DNA of 64,000 nucleotides from Parvibaculum lavamentivorans DS-1. Its GTDB lineage: Bacteria; Pseudomonadota; Alphaproteobacteria; Parvibaculales; Parvibaculaceae. A program made the position numbers and the translations under genes. The first letter of the stretch is position 1. The number at the start of each line of letters is the position of its first letter. Shown here piece after piece: positions 55,545-63,423 of this stretch. The stretch covers positions 1,364,001 through 1,428,000 of the forward strand of contig NC_009719.1 in NCBI RefSeq assembly GCF_000017565.1, in the 5' to 3' direction. The notes under the pieces were generated by a model that searched no databases, was not told the DNA's origin, and saw only the letters and a program-made list of their open reading frames with translations.

Positions 55545-56273
55545 TTATCGGCCCGCTGTGGCGCTTGCGGACTTCATCGCCTCGTATTTATCGAGCGCCT
55601 GTTGCATGGCCCCTGTCAGGTCGCCCATAGAGGATTTGACGGTTCCGTCCTCGTCAAGCGCCGGGTCAAGAGCGGCGGCAAGATCGCTGTTTGCAGCCTG
55701 CATGGTTTCCGGGTCGGCGAAAGAGCCGATCAGCGCCTGAAAGGCTTCCGGGCTCAATCGGGGCATGGGGGCAGCCTCGCGCGCGACTGAAACCGGCTGC
55801 GCAGGCGGAGCGACGACGGGATTGGCCTGACGGCCGATCTCTGCCGTCTCTGTTTCCGCGGCGACTTTCGCCGCCACCCTTTCCTCGGCCTGAGCGGGAG
55901 TGGACCGACCATCCTCCGGCTGCGTCAGGCCGGCGAGGATGCGGTCGCCCATCCCATCTTCGCCATTGCCGCCGATTGCGAGGCTGGCGATGGAAGCCAT
56001 CAAGCCGACAGGACCGCCATAAAGCGTGCCGCCGGCCACCCGCGCCTGAGGGCTGATACTGTCGCCGGTGACGCTTCTGTATAATTCGGAGATGACGGGA
56101 ATGTGCTGTAGCGGGTTCAGCGTATCGATCAGGTCGCCGAAGCGGAGCGTTCCCTCTTCCGGCTTTCGTCCCTCGGCACGCGCCGCGCGCAGTTCGGCAA
56201 AGGCCGCAGAAGCCATGTTTTGCTTGCCGGACTTGAACTGTAATGTATGTGCTGCTGCGAGGGCTTCAGTCAT
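55545..56273 (-). CDS. Conserved protein of unknown function
   Basis: From ATG 56273 the 242-residue protein begins TEALAAAHTLQFKSGKQNMASAAFAELRAARAEG and has the notable segment FGDLIDTLNPLQHIPVISELYRSVTGDSISPQARVAGGTLYGGPVGLMASIASLAIGG (about residues 45-105), with a Gly-rich hydrophobic stretch. The rest is Ala/Glu rich, with a low-complexity linker. I recall related uncharacterised alphaproteobacterial proteins with the same NPLQHIP...SELYR motif. It is divergent from the TPR-sulfotransferase gene (234-bp spacer). Confidence 0.7.
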   Translation of the reverse strand: MTEALAAAHTLQFKSGKQNMASAAFAELRAARAEGRKPEEGTLRFGDLIDTLNPLQHIPVISELYRSVTGDSISPQARVAGGTLYGGPVGLMASIASLAIGGNGEDGMGDRILAGLTQPEDGRSTPAQAEERVAAKVAAETETAEIGRQANPVVAPPAQPVSVAREAAPMPRLSPEAFQALIGSFADPETMQAANSDLAAALDPALDEDGTVKSSMGDLTGAMQQALDKYEAMKSASATAGR

Positions 56274-56507
56274 TGCCTGACAAGAGCAAGCATCGGGCCA
56301 GGAAAAATCCAGCGGTTTTCGGCGGATTTGAATTGAACAGGATGCCTGCCCAGGAAAAATTTGCCGGGTGATCCCCGCCATGGGGAAGTAATCGCTCGGA
56401 GCGCTTTTCTGAAACTTCCGGCGAAACTTCATGCGTTGGTCGGAGAGCACGGCTATGGCACACTCCGCCCGCTCGGGCGAACGCCACCGACTATTCGGAT
56501 ATGACAG

Positions 56508-58418
56508 ATGACCAAGAACTCTCCTCCCAAAGGGCCTGGCACTCCCGGTTTCCGGCCCTCCGCAGCGTTCAAGCCCACGGTAGGGCTGCCAGCCTCGGCC
56601 AGTGCTGCCCGGCCTACGGTCGGCCTGCCGGGTTCGGCGGGGGGCGGCTTTCGCCCCGGATCAGCTCCGGTGCAGCCGCGTGTGACGCAAGAGGATATTC
56701 TCCGAGCTCTTCAACTTGGCGGCTCCCATCTCGCGGCGGGGCGCGTGGAGCATGCCGGCGCGGCCGCCGTGGCTATCCTCAAGGCGGAACCGAAAAATCC
56801 CGATGCGCTTCATCTGCTCGGTCTCGTGGCGTTGGCGAAGGGCGATGCGGAGAATGCGGAGAAGCTCATTGCATCGGCGGCAGCACTCATGCCGCGCCAT
56901 GTGAATGTCTGGGTCAATCTCGGGAATGCGCAGCGGGATCAGGGAAAGGTCGAGGAGGCGCTCATCTCCTATCGCAGGGCGGAGGCTCTCAATCCCGCTT
57001 ATGCGGATATTTTTCTCAACAGAGGCCAGCTCTATCAAGAAACCTCGCAATATGCGGAAGCCATTGCCGATTTCGAAAGGCTGATGGAAGTTTCGCCGGA
57101 TGAGCCGGGGCCCTATATGCGGGCTGCCTCTGCGGCGACGGATGCGGGACGGTTTCGCGATGTCCTCACATATTGCCAACGCGCGCTCGACAAGCTCGAT
57201 GAAGTGCCTGCGCAGCTCAAGGCGATCATTGCGACGACGCATGAGCGTATCGGCGAGTTGGATAAGGCTGTCGAATGGTCCGAGCTTGCGCTGACCGATA
57301 ATCCCAAGAATGGTGCGGCTCTTCGTACATGGTCGAAAGCGCGGCGCCGGCAACGCAAGAATGATGCGGAGCTTCTGACGGAATTGCGGCGGCGTCTTGA
57401 GGAAATAGATTTCTCCAATGCGTCGGCTTCGGAGGCACGACTGATTTACTCCGAACTTGCGCAGCTCTGCGATGAACAAAGCGACGTGGAAAGCGCCTTT
57501 GGCTATTTCACGAAAATGAATAGCCGCACGAAAGAGCTTCCGGAACTCAAACGAGTCGATCAGCGGAAATTCATCGACGAGGTGAACCTGCTGAACGATC
57601 TTTTCAGCGGGCAGTTCGTCGAAAGCTGGACGGCTTTGCCCGAGATAGGCCTGGAGCCCGGACATGCCGCAGTGCCGGTATTCCTCGTGGGGTTCCCGCG
57701 CTCCGGCACCACGCTGCTGGATCAAATCCTCGACGCTCATCCCGCCGTCCAGGTTTTCGAAGAGCTGCCTTTTCTAGGCAAGGTAAAAAAATCGATCGCA
57801 GGCTATCCCCACTCTCTTGCCGGAATGTCGGAGACGGAAAGAGCAAATGCCAGGAAGGTTTACTGGGATGCGCTCCGCAAGGAAGGCGCAGACCTTGAAG
57901 GGAAGATGATCGTCGACAAGATGCCGCTCGATCTGGTGCATAGCGGCTTGATAGCACGGGTTTTCCCCGAGGCGAAAATCATCTTCGCGCTCCGGCATCC
58001 TGCTGATTGTGTGCTTTCCTGCTTCATGCAGGACTTTGTTCCGAATGCGTCGATGTTGAATTTTCTGACGCTTGATGGCTCCGCGGCGCTTTATGACAGC
58101 GTCATGAATCTGTGGGAAACATACCGGAAGACGCTTTCGCTCAATGTGCATGAAGTGCGCTATGAAAACCTCGTTGCCGACCTGCGCGGCGAAGTTGAGC
58201 CGGCGCTGAACTTTCTCGATCTTCCGTGGGACAGCGCCGTCAATGATCCGGCAGCGCATGCGCTCGCCCGCGGTACCATCAGGACGCCGTCATATTCGCA
58301 AGTGACGCAGCCGATCTATTCGAGTTCCACCGAGCGCTGGCGGCGTTACGAGGCGCAGATGCGGCCGGTCCTTCCCGTTCTCCAACCGCATGTCGAGCGG
58401 TTCGGCTATTCGCTTTGA
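56508..58418 (+). CDS. TPR-sulfotransferase fusion protein
   Basis: The 636-residue protein has a Pro/Gly-rich N-terminus (about 60 residues, with the repeated PTVGLP), tandem tetratricopeptide repeats (about residues 65-290; for example ALHLLGLVALAKGDAENAEKLI and VWVNLGNAQRDQGKVEEALISYRRAEALNP) and a C-terminal sulfotransferase domain. That domain has the PAPS loop FPRSGTTLLDQIL near residue 395 and the 3'-phosphate motif RHPADCVLS near 495. The architecture is found in alphaproteobacteria; the acceptor is unknown, and the TPRs probably recruit a protein substrate or partner. A response regulator follows seven bases later. Confidence 0.9.
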   Translation: MTKNSPPKGPGTPGFRPSAAFKPTVGLPASASAARPTVGLPGSAGGGFRPGSAPVQPRVTQEDILRALQLGGSHLAAGRVEHAGAAAVAILKAEPKNPDALHLLGLVALAKGDAENAEKLIASAAALMPRHVNVWVNLGNAQRDQGKVEEALISYRRAEALNPAYADIFLNRGQLYQETSQYAEAIADFERLMEVSPDEPGPYMRAASAATDAGRFRDVLTYCQRALDKLDEVPAQLKAIIATTHERIGELDKAVEWSELALTDNPKNGAALRTWSKARRRQRKNDAELLTELRRRLEEIDFSNASASEARLIYSELAQLCDEQSDVESAFGYFTKMNSRTKELPELKRVDQRKFIDEVNLLNDLFSGQFVESWTALPEIGLEPGHAAVPVFLVGFPRSGTTLLDQILDAHPAVQVFEELPFLGKVKKSIAGYPHSLAGMSETERANARKVYWDALRKEGADLEGKMIVDKMPLDLVHSGLIARVFPEAKIIFALRHPADCVLSCFMQDFVPNASMLNFLTLDGSAALYDSVMNLWETYRKTLSLNVHEVRYENLVADLRGEVEPALNFLDLPWDSAVNDPAAHALARGTIRTPSYSQVTQPIYSSSTERWRRYEAQMRPVLPVLQPHVERFGYSL

Positions 58419-58425
58419 TGGTCAT

Positions 58426-59112
58426 ATGAGTGCTGTGAAGAAAATTCTTCTCGTGGACGATGAGGACGTATTGCGAGGCTCGCTGGTTGAACAGCTGCAG
58501 CTTCACGAGGAGTTTTCCTGCGCCAGCGTTGCGACAGCAGCTCAAGGTCTGGAGCATGCGCGGACCGCTCATGTCGACCTCGTGCTTCTCGATGTCGGTT
58601 TGCCGGACATGGATGGGCGCGAAGCCTGCCGTTTGATGCGGAAGGCAGGGGTGAAGGTACCGATCATCATGCTCACCGGCGCGGATACGGATTCCGATGC
58701 GATAAGGGGGCTCGATGCCGGGGCAAATGATTATGTCACGAAGCCTTTTCGTTTCGGCGTCCTCCTCGCCCGCATCCGGGCCCATCTGAGAAGCCACGAG
58801 CAGAGCGAAGACGCGGTGTTCAAGGTGGGACCCTATTCTTTCAGGCCGAGCGCCAAGGTGTTGGTGGATGCGCAAGAGAAGAAGGTCAGGCTCACAGAGA
58901 AAGAAACCTCCATCCTGAAATATCTTTATCGCGCGGGTACGAAAGTGGTCGGCCGCGACGTATTGCTGGCGGAGGTGTGGGGATATAATTCAGGCGTCAC
59001 GACCCATACGCTCGAGACGCATATTTACCGGCTTCGTCAGAAGATCGAGAAAGACCCGTCAAATGCCGAAATTCTGGTAACGGAAGCGGGCGGTTACAGG
59101 CTCGTTCCTTAG
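58426..59112 (+). CDS. OmpR-family response regulator
   Basis: The ATG at 58426 gives a 228-residue protein. The receiver domain has the acidic pocket Asp11/Asp12, phosphoacceptor Asp56 (LLDVGLPDMDG), Thr84 and Lys106. A C-terminal winged helix (VRLTEKETSILKYLYRAGTKVVGRDVLLAEVWGYNSGVTTHTLETHIYRLRQKIE) shows the OmpR/PhoB type. No histidine kinase gene adjoins. It lies seven bases after the TPR-sulfotransferase stop, so the two are probably co-transcribed. Confidence 0.93.
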   Translation: MSAVKKILLVDDEDVLRGSLVEQLQLHEEFSCASVATAAQGLEHARTAHVDLVLLDVGLPDMDGREACRLMRKAGVKVPIIMLTGADTDSDAIRGLDAGANDYVTKPFRFGVLLARIRAHLRSHEQSEDAVFKVGPYSFRPSAKVLVDAQEKKVRLTEKETSILKYLYRAGTKVVGRDVLLAEVWGYNSGVTTHTLETHIYRLRQKIEKDPSNAEILVTEAGGYRLVP

Positions 59113-59583
59113 TCAGCCGCGACGGTCCGCAGCGACATCCGCCGTCAGCCGGTAGGTGTCGACAAACTCTTGCGGCATGCGTGTCGCACGCCCCGTCTCG
59201 ATATTGATGCAGACGAAGTCAGTCAGGCCGCGCAGCAAGGTTTCGTTCGTATCGCCGTTTATCATCTGAAAACGACGACGTAATCTCAGCTTCCCGTCAT
59301 TTGCTGTGATCCAGGTGCCGATCAGCACGCGCTGTCCCTCGTGGCTCGCTGCAAGATACTCAAGCTCATGCCGCCGGACGACCATGCCTCGATTGAGCCG
59401 CGCATAGCTTGGGAAATCGAGGCCCAAGACTTTGGAGTGCTCCCAAGCCGTCTTCGCCATCCATGTCAGATAGACCACATTGTTCGTGTGCTGAAAATCA
59501 TCGATGTGATGTGGCTCGACGCGAACTTCATGGATGAACGGATTCGGCCAGTCCCAGGATGGTGGAGGGGAAGGGGAAGACAT
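59113..59583 (-). CDS. Acyl-CoA thioesterase (4HBT hotdog family)
   Basis: The 156-residue protein has the 4-hydroxybenzoyl-CoA-thioesterase pattern: VRVEPHHIDDFQHTNNVVYLTWMAKTAWEHS, where the usual catalytic Asp position and the Asn/His of the HTNNVVYL loop are present. It should hydrolyse an acyl-CoA; the substrate is unknown. Its stop lies directly beside the stop of the response regulator gene (convergent, no gap). Confidence 0.88.
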   Translation of the reverse strand: MSSPSPPPSWDWPNPFIHEVRVEPHHIDDFQHTNNVVYLTWMAKTAWEHSKVLGLDFPSYARLNRGMVVRRHELEYLAASHEGQRVLIGTWITANDGKLRLRRRFQMINGDTNETLLRGLTDFVCINIETGRATRMPQEFVDTYRLTADVAADRRG

Positions 59584-59691
59584 TGACCGGACTCCGCAGG
59601 TTGATTGTTAGGATTGTTCATATCGTTCCGCAGGGCAGGGCGCAAACCATGGACCGAAGACAGGGCCCTTTCCTTCGGTTAATCTCTGTCC

Positions 59692-60186
59692 ATGAGCCTT
59701 GAACCAGCCGTCGCCCTGTTGCAGCGTCTCGACCTTTTTGCCGGTCTCGATACCGTGCGTCTGGAGGTCGTCGCATTCACCTGCGAGCGCCGGGACTATG
59801 CGCCGGGTGCCAGGGTTTTCGACGCCGGAGATGAAGCCGATTGCGCATATCTCATTATCGAGGGAGAGGCCGTCATGCTTGTGCATGACGATGGTGAGGG
59901 GCGAAATGCACTTCGGCTCGACAGCGGAGACCTCATCGGCGAAACGGCGCTTTTTGGGCCGGAACTGAGGAGGACGAGCGTCCGCGCGGTGACTTCGCTC
60001 TCCACGCTTCGGATTGGCCGCGATATGTTTCAGCGTCTTCTTGGTGAATTTCCGGAAATGGCGGGATCGGTTGCGGCGCGTGTTGCGGACAGGCTCGATG
60101 TGGTAAGCGAAGAGCTTCGGGTATTGGCGAGCCGGTTTTCCAAGGCAGACCGCGGCGTAAAAAAGAGCAGGGTGCGAGATGAGTGA
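59692..60186 (+). CDS. Cyclic-nucleotide-binding domain protein (Crp/Fnr-like, no HTH)
   Basis: The 164-residue protein is a single cNMP-binding beta-roll: LLQRLDLFAGLDTVRLEVVAFTCERRDYAPGARVFDAGDEADCAYLIIEGEA and LDSGDLIGETALFGPELRRTSVRAVTSLSTLRI (phosphate-cassette region GETALFGPELRRTSVRA). The C-terminal helix lacks a recognisable DNA-binding domain, so it may regulate another protein. It overlaps the next gene by eight bases and is probably co-transcribed with it. Confidence 0.85.
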   Translation: MSLEPAVALLQRLDLFAGLDTVRLEVVAFTCERRDYAPGARVFDAGDEADCAYLIIEGEAVMLVHDDGEGRNALRLDSGDLIGETALFGPELRRTSVRAVTSLSTLRIGRDMFQRLLGEFPEMAGSVAARVADRLDVVSEELRVLASRFSKADRGVKKSRVRDE

Positions 60187-60658
60187 AAGTCGGACGGAAG
60201 CAAAAGGCGAGTGGCCGCCGAATATCCAGGCGGTGTTCAAGCGTATGGCCCCTGCAAGCCGTTATCTTGGGTTGGAGATCCTCGAGGCAGACCGCGAGAA
60301 ACGCCGCGTCAAGGTGGCATTCAATGCAAGTGCCGAGCTCTGCAACATGTGGGGCGGCATCCAGGGCGGCATGGTGGCGGCCATGCTCGATGATGTTATG
60401 AGCCTCGCCGTCGGCCTCGATCTCGAATGGGGGCAGATTTCGCCGACGCTCGAGCTGAAAGTCTCGATGCTCAATGCCGCGCGGCCGGGCCGCATCATCG
60501 GCACGGGCCATGTCATAAAGCGCGGCAAGTCTGTCGGCTTCATAGAGGGTGAACTGGTCGACGAGGATGGGAAGCTTCTCGCGACCGGCAGTTCCACAGC
60601 AACATTTGTCACACTGAAAAAAAAGCCCGCCCCGCAGGAAGAAGCGCCTCAGGCGTAA
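60179..60658 (+). CDS. PaaI-family thioesterase
   Basis: The 159-residue hotdog protein has the family motif CNMWGGIQGGMVAAMLDDVMSLAVG (catalytic Asp in LDD) and LELKVSMLNAARPGRIIGTGHVIKRGKSVGFIEGELVDEDGKLLATGSSTATFV. It hydrolyses an acyl-CoA of unknown type. It overlaps the upstream cNMP-binding gene and the convergent TetR gene (10 bp). Confidence 0.9.
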   Translation: MSESRTEAKGEWPPNIQAVFKRMAPASRYLGLEILEADREKRRVKVAFNASAELCNMWGGIQGGMVAAMLDDVMSLAVGLDLEWGQISPTLELKVSMLNAARPGRIIGTGHVIKRGKSVGFIEGELVDEDGKLLATGSSTATFVTLKKKPAPQEEAPQA

Positions 60659-61290
60659 GCCGTCTTTTCGAAATAGGCGCGCGCCTTTGGCGACAAGTGC
60701 GTTTCGAAGAGCGCGAAATGGTGGCGGATGCCGGCATTGAGCGCCGCCTTGTCCAGCTTCACGACGCGGCGCGTTTCGCGCAGAAAGCTGGGCCAATAGC
60801 GAATCACCATCCAGGTGTTGTCCGCGAGCGGCGCCAACTCGTCGTCGGGCATATCCAGGTGACCCACGTCAATCATGTGGCGGAAAAAACGGATCAGCAT
60901 TGTCGTTGTGGTGTCGTAGATGCGATGCACCCTGTCCTCAAGTTCCGGTGAGGTTCGGCCATATTCCGCCTGGTCGCGGTAGAGATACTGGTAGGTCCAG
61001 ACCTCCTCGAACACCATCCGGTTGAACTGCGCGTAGCTGTCCAGCACCGTCGTGGGCGTCGACTGGATGGAAAGCCGCTTGTCGATAAGGATGAAGAGCG
61101 CCAGCTGATGGGCGCGCACGAGGTCGCGTTTGGTGCGGAAGTGATACCAGAGGTTGCCTTCCGATATGCCCACCTCGTCGGAGATACGGGCCGTGGTCAC
61201 GGCGTCGTAGCCGTTCTCATTAAAGAGCTTCAGGCTCGTGGCAAGTATCCTGTCTCTGGTTTTGGGCGCTGCGGTCTTTGGTGTTGCCAT
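60649..61290 (-). CDS. TetR-family transcriptional regulator
   Basis: The 213-residue protein has an N-terminal helix-turn-helix (TRDRILATSLKLFNENGYDAVTTARISDEVGISEGNLWYHFRTKRDLV, residues 11-58) and an all-helical ligand domain. The latter, with TVLDSYAQFNRMVFEEVWTYQYLYRDQAEY, resembles a subgroup common in alphaproteobacteria. The ligand is unknown. A short inverted repeat (AGGGT-CAAT-ACCCT, 61379-61392) upstream could be its operator. Confidence 0.88.
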   Translation of the reverse strand: MATPKTAAPKTRDRILATSLKLFNENGYDAVTTARISDEVGISEGNLWYHFRTKRDLVRAHQLALFILIDKRLSIQSTPTTVLDSYAQFNRMVFEEVWTYQYLYRDQAEYGRTSPELEDRVHRIYDTTTTMLIRFFRHMIDVGHLDMPDDELAPLADNTWMVIRYWPSFLRETRRVVKLDKAALNAGIRHHFALFETHLSPKARAYFEKTAYA

Positions 61291-61378
61291 GCGACTTTCT
61301 GTTCTTGTCTTGGTCCTTGCCGTAGCGTTTCCGCGCCGAAGGCTCTCTCAATAGCGGAACCTGCTCCCTTGCGCGAAT

Positions 61379-61392
61379 AGGGTCAATACCCT
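61379..61392. promoter_or_regulatory. Possible TetR operator
   Basis: AGGGT-CAAT-ACCCT, followed by further ACCCTAA copies, about 90 bp upstream of the TetR start. It lies in the 235-bp spacer before xth, which otherwise contains nothing recognised. Confidence 0.3.
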
Positions 61393-61525
61393 AATATTGG
61401 GCATCTACCCTAACGAGATGGTCGCCGGCCAATTCCCCCGAATCCCGGAAGACCACGGACTGATCGGTAGGAACCCCAGGAGCGGGTGGCGGCGAGGTCC
61501 TTCCCCCCAGAAGGCTGGCCCCCAG

Positions 61526-62332
61526 CTAGAGCCTCAGCGTCGCGACTACCGGCGCATGGTCCGACGCCCGCTCCCACCCCCTCGCGTCCTTGCGTACAGT
61601 CATAGATACCGGCGTGTCGGCAAGTGCCGGTGTCACCCATATGTGGTCGAGGCGGCGCCCGCGATCGGCAGCCAGCCAGTCCTTCGCGCGGTAGCTCCAC
61701 CAGGAATAAAGCTTCTCGTTATCGGGCACAAAACGGCGCATCACGTCCACCCAGTCGTGGGAGGCTATCAGTTCGTTCATAAGCGCGACTTCCACGGGCG
61801 TATGGCTCACAACCTTGAGAAGCTGCTTGTGCGACCAGACGTCGTGTTCAAGCGGCGCAATATTCAGGTCGCCGACCAGTACCATCCGGTTTTGTGATTT
61901 CGTGCGGTGCCCATCATAGAGCCTCGTCATTTCCCGCACGAATGCCAGCTTGTGAGCGAATTTCGGGTTGATCTCCGGGTCCGGCTCGTCGCCGCCGGCC
62001 GGCACATAGAAGTTATGGACCCGCATACCACCCGGCATGTCGAGGTCGGTTGCGAGATGGCGGCAATCGCCTTTCTCGCAGAAATTCATGCTGTCGACCT
62101 TCTTGAAGGGGATGCGGCTCAGCGTCGCGACACCATGATATCCCTTCTGTCCATGCACCGCGATGTGTTCATATCCCGCAGCCTTCAATGCCTTCAGGGG
62201 AAAGGCATCGTTGATGCACTTGATTTCCTGCAGGCACAGCACATCAGGGCTTTCCTCGGCGATCAGGCGCTCGACAAGATTGATCCTCAGGCGGACGGAG
62301 TTGATATTCCACGTCGCGATCTTGATATCCAC
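61526..62332 (-). CDS. xth: Exodeoxyribonuclease III (AP endonuclease)
   Basis: The 268-residue protein repairs abasic sites and removes 3' blocks. Motifs of the ExoIII/APE fold: IATWNINSVRLR, LCLQEIKC (metal Glu), FYVPAGGD, VGDLNIAP (Asp/Asn), RRLDHIWVT and SDHAPVVATL (catalytic His). Length is normal for bacterial ExoIII. It is the only gene between the TetR and unknown leftward genes. Confidence 0.95.
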   Translation of the reverse strand: MDIKIATWNINSVRLRINLVERLIAEESPDVLCLQEIKCINDAFPLKALKAAGYEHIAVHGQKGYHGVATLSRIPFKKVDSMNFCEKGDCRHLATDLDMPGGMRVHNFYVPAGGDEPDPEINPKFAHKLAFVREMTRLYDGHRTKSQNRMVLVGDLNIAPLEHDVWSHKQLLKVVSHTPVEVALMNELIASHDWVDVMRRFVPDNEKLYSWWSYRAKDWLAADRGRRLDHIWVTPALADTPVSMTVRKDARGWERASDHAPVVATLRL

Positions 62333-62373
62333 GTTTCTGTCCGTTTCTTGCTGGATGTGCCGAATAAGGCGGG

Positions 62374-63012
62374 TCAGAATATGTTGAGCGTTAAACCGGC
62401 GACACCGACCGGCCAGCGGCCCCGGGTAAAGAGCGCAAACTTGCGACGGAAAGGATGGTCGTCTTCCGTGCCGACGATCAGCGTGAGTGCGGCCCCATGT
62501 GCGGTTTGCAGCGCGGCCCCTGCGGCGGCATTCAGCAGTTCCTCGTCTTCTACCTCCCAGAAGTCCGCCGCATTGCGTACGGCAATGCCGATCTGATCTG
62601 CGAGAAGCGACGACACATGGGTCATTGCGATGTTCATGGCATCTTCGCTCAGTATTTCGAGCGCGTCGCCGATGAGGCTTGCACGCAGACCCTCTTCCGC
62701 TTCCCAGTGGGCGGGATCAATGTCGAGAGACATGGCAGCGTCGGCCGCTTCTATCCAGTCGCGCAGGCGCGCGGGCTCTGCGTCCGGAAAGCCGAGCCCG
62801 TCAAGATAGGAGCGCGCGAGAGCACGCACCTCCCGGTCCAGCGGGCGGCCCAGTTTTGAAAACCACGGCATGTTGGCCGCTTCCTCGGCAAAGCTTCGCA
62901 ACCCCGCAAGGACCGGTATTTCCGCCTCCAGAGCGGTCAGATCCGCATCGGAGATGGACGAATATTCACTGCCGTCTTGATCGAAATTTCGGGACATGGT
63001 GCTCGCGGTCAT
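62374..63012 (-). CDS. Conserved protein of unknown function
   Basis: The 212-residue protein (start ATG 63012 or ATG 62997) is acidic and Ala-rich, without signal peptide or long membrane segment. The central part (LPRLRDWIEAADAAMSLDIDPAHWEAEEGLRASLIGDALEILSEDAMNIAMTHVSSLLADQIGIAVRNAADFWEVEDEELLNAAAGAA) looks helical. No family is recognised. It lies 41 bp upstream of xth on the same strand and downstream of a strong terminator. Confidence 0.7.
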   Translation of the reverse strand: MTASTMSRNFDQDGSEYSSISDADLTALEAEIPVLAGLRSFAEEAANMPWFSKLGRPLDREVRALARSYLDGLGFPDAEPARLRDWIEAADAAMSLDIDPAHWEAEEGLRASLIGDALEILSEDAMNIAMTHVSSLLADQIGIAVRNAADFWEVEDEELLNAAAGAALQTAHGAALTLIVGTEDDHPFRRKFALFTRGRWPVGVAGLTLNIF

Positions 63013-63089
63013 CGGGCGATTCGTGAGATTGCGAGCTTAGTCGTTCAGCCCGCAGGTGCAAAAATTTCGACCGGAAATCTTGTGGCAGA

Positions 63090-63241
63090 AAAAGTTGCGC
63101 CCCGCCGGGGGGAGGCGGGGCGCAACCGCGCGACTAGCGCGTGGCACCGGGAGGGGAAAAACCGGCGCCGAAAGGGTGTGGACGCTGCATCGGACGAGCG
63201 GGGGGCAGGTCGCCCGGGCAGCTCAATGTCCCACCCTCATG
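63090..63241 (-). ncRNA. Candidate small RNA with two C-rich hairpin loops
   Basis: A probable promoter (TTGAAC at 63276-63271, 17-bp spacer, TATCTA at 63253-63248) is followed by about 150 bases ending in a perfect 13-bp stem (63094-63126) and TTTTT. Two hairpins are visible: one at 63143-63169 (stem GGCGCCGG/CCGGTGCC, loop TTTTTCCCCTC) and the terminator with loop TCCCCCC. The exposed CCCCUC/CCCCCC loops resemble the anti-Shine-Dalgarno loops of the alphaproteobacterial suhB/CcsR (alpha-r8) RNAs. The transcript carries no convincing open frame. Confidence 0.5.
63094..63126 (-). terminator. Intrinsic terminator
   Basis: Perfect 13-bp stem GTTGCGCCCCGCC/GGCGGGGCGCAAC with a 7-base loop; the minus strand continues TTTTT. 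It ends the candidate small RNA and may also end the aminotransferase transcript. Confidence 0.9.
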
Positions 63242-63423
63242 ACCAACTAGATAGGTCCGGTATCGCCGCCGTTCAATATGGTTTGTTTGCTCAAAAAACT
63301 GTGTACGACCGCGCGCCCTAGCTACAAAAGGGCCAATCGATACAGGTGATTGAGTGCCTTTTTTTAAGCAGTTCATCAAGTTGAGGCAAAACTACGTCAA
63401 CCCGCCAGACAAAATTTCCTCTT
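63242..63423. other. Spacer between small-RNA promoter and aminotransferase stop
   Basis: No gene seen. It contains the -35/-10 elements of the candidate small RNA and an A/T-rich patch near 63355-63366. Confidence 0.35.

Noticed and set aside
59608-60240. 210-codon frame on the minus strand
   Set aside because: Antisense to the cyclic-nucleotide-binding protein gene; no family pattern.
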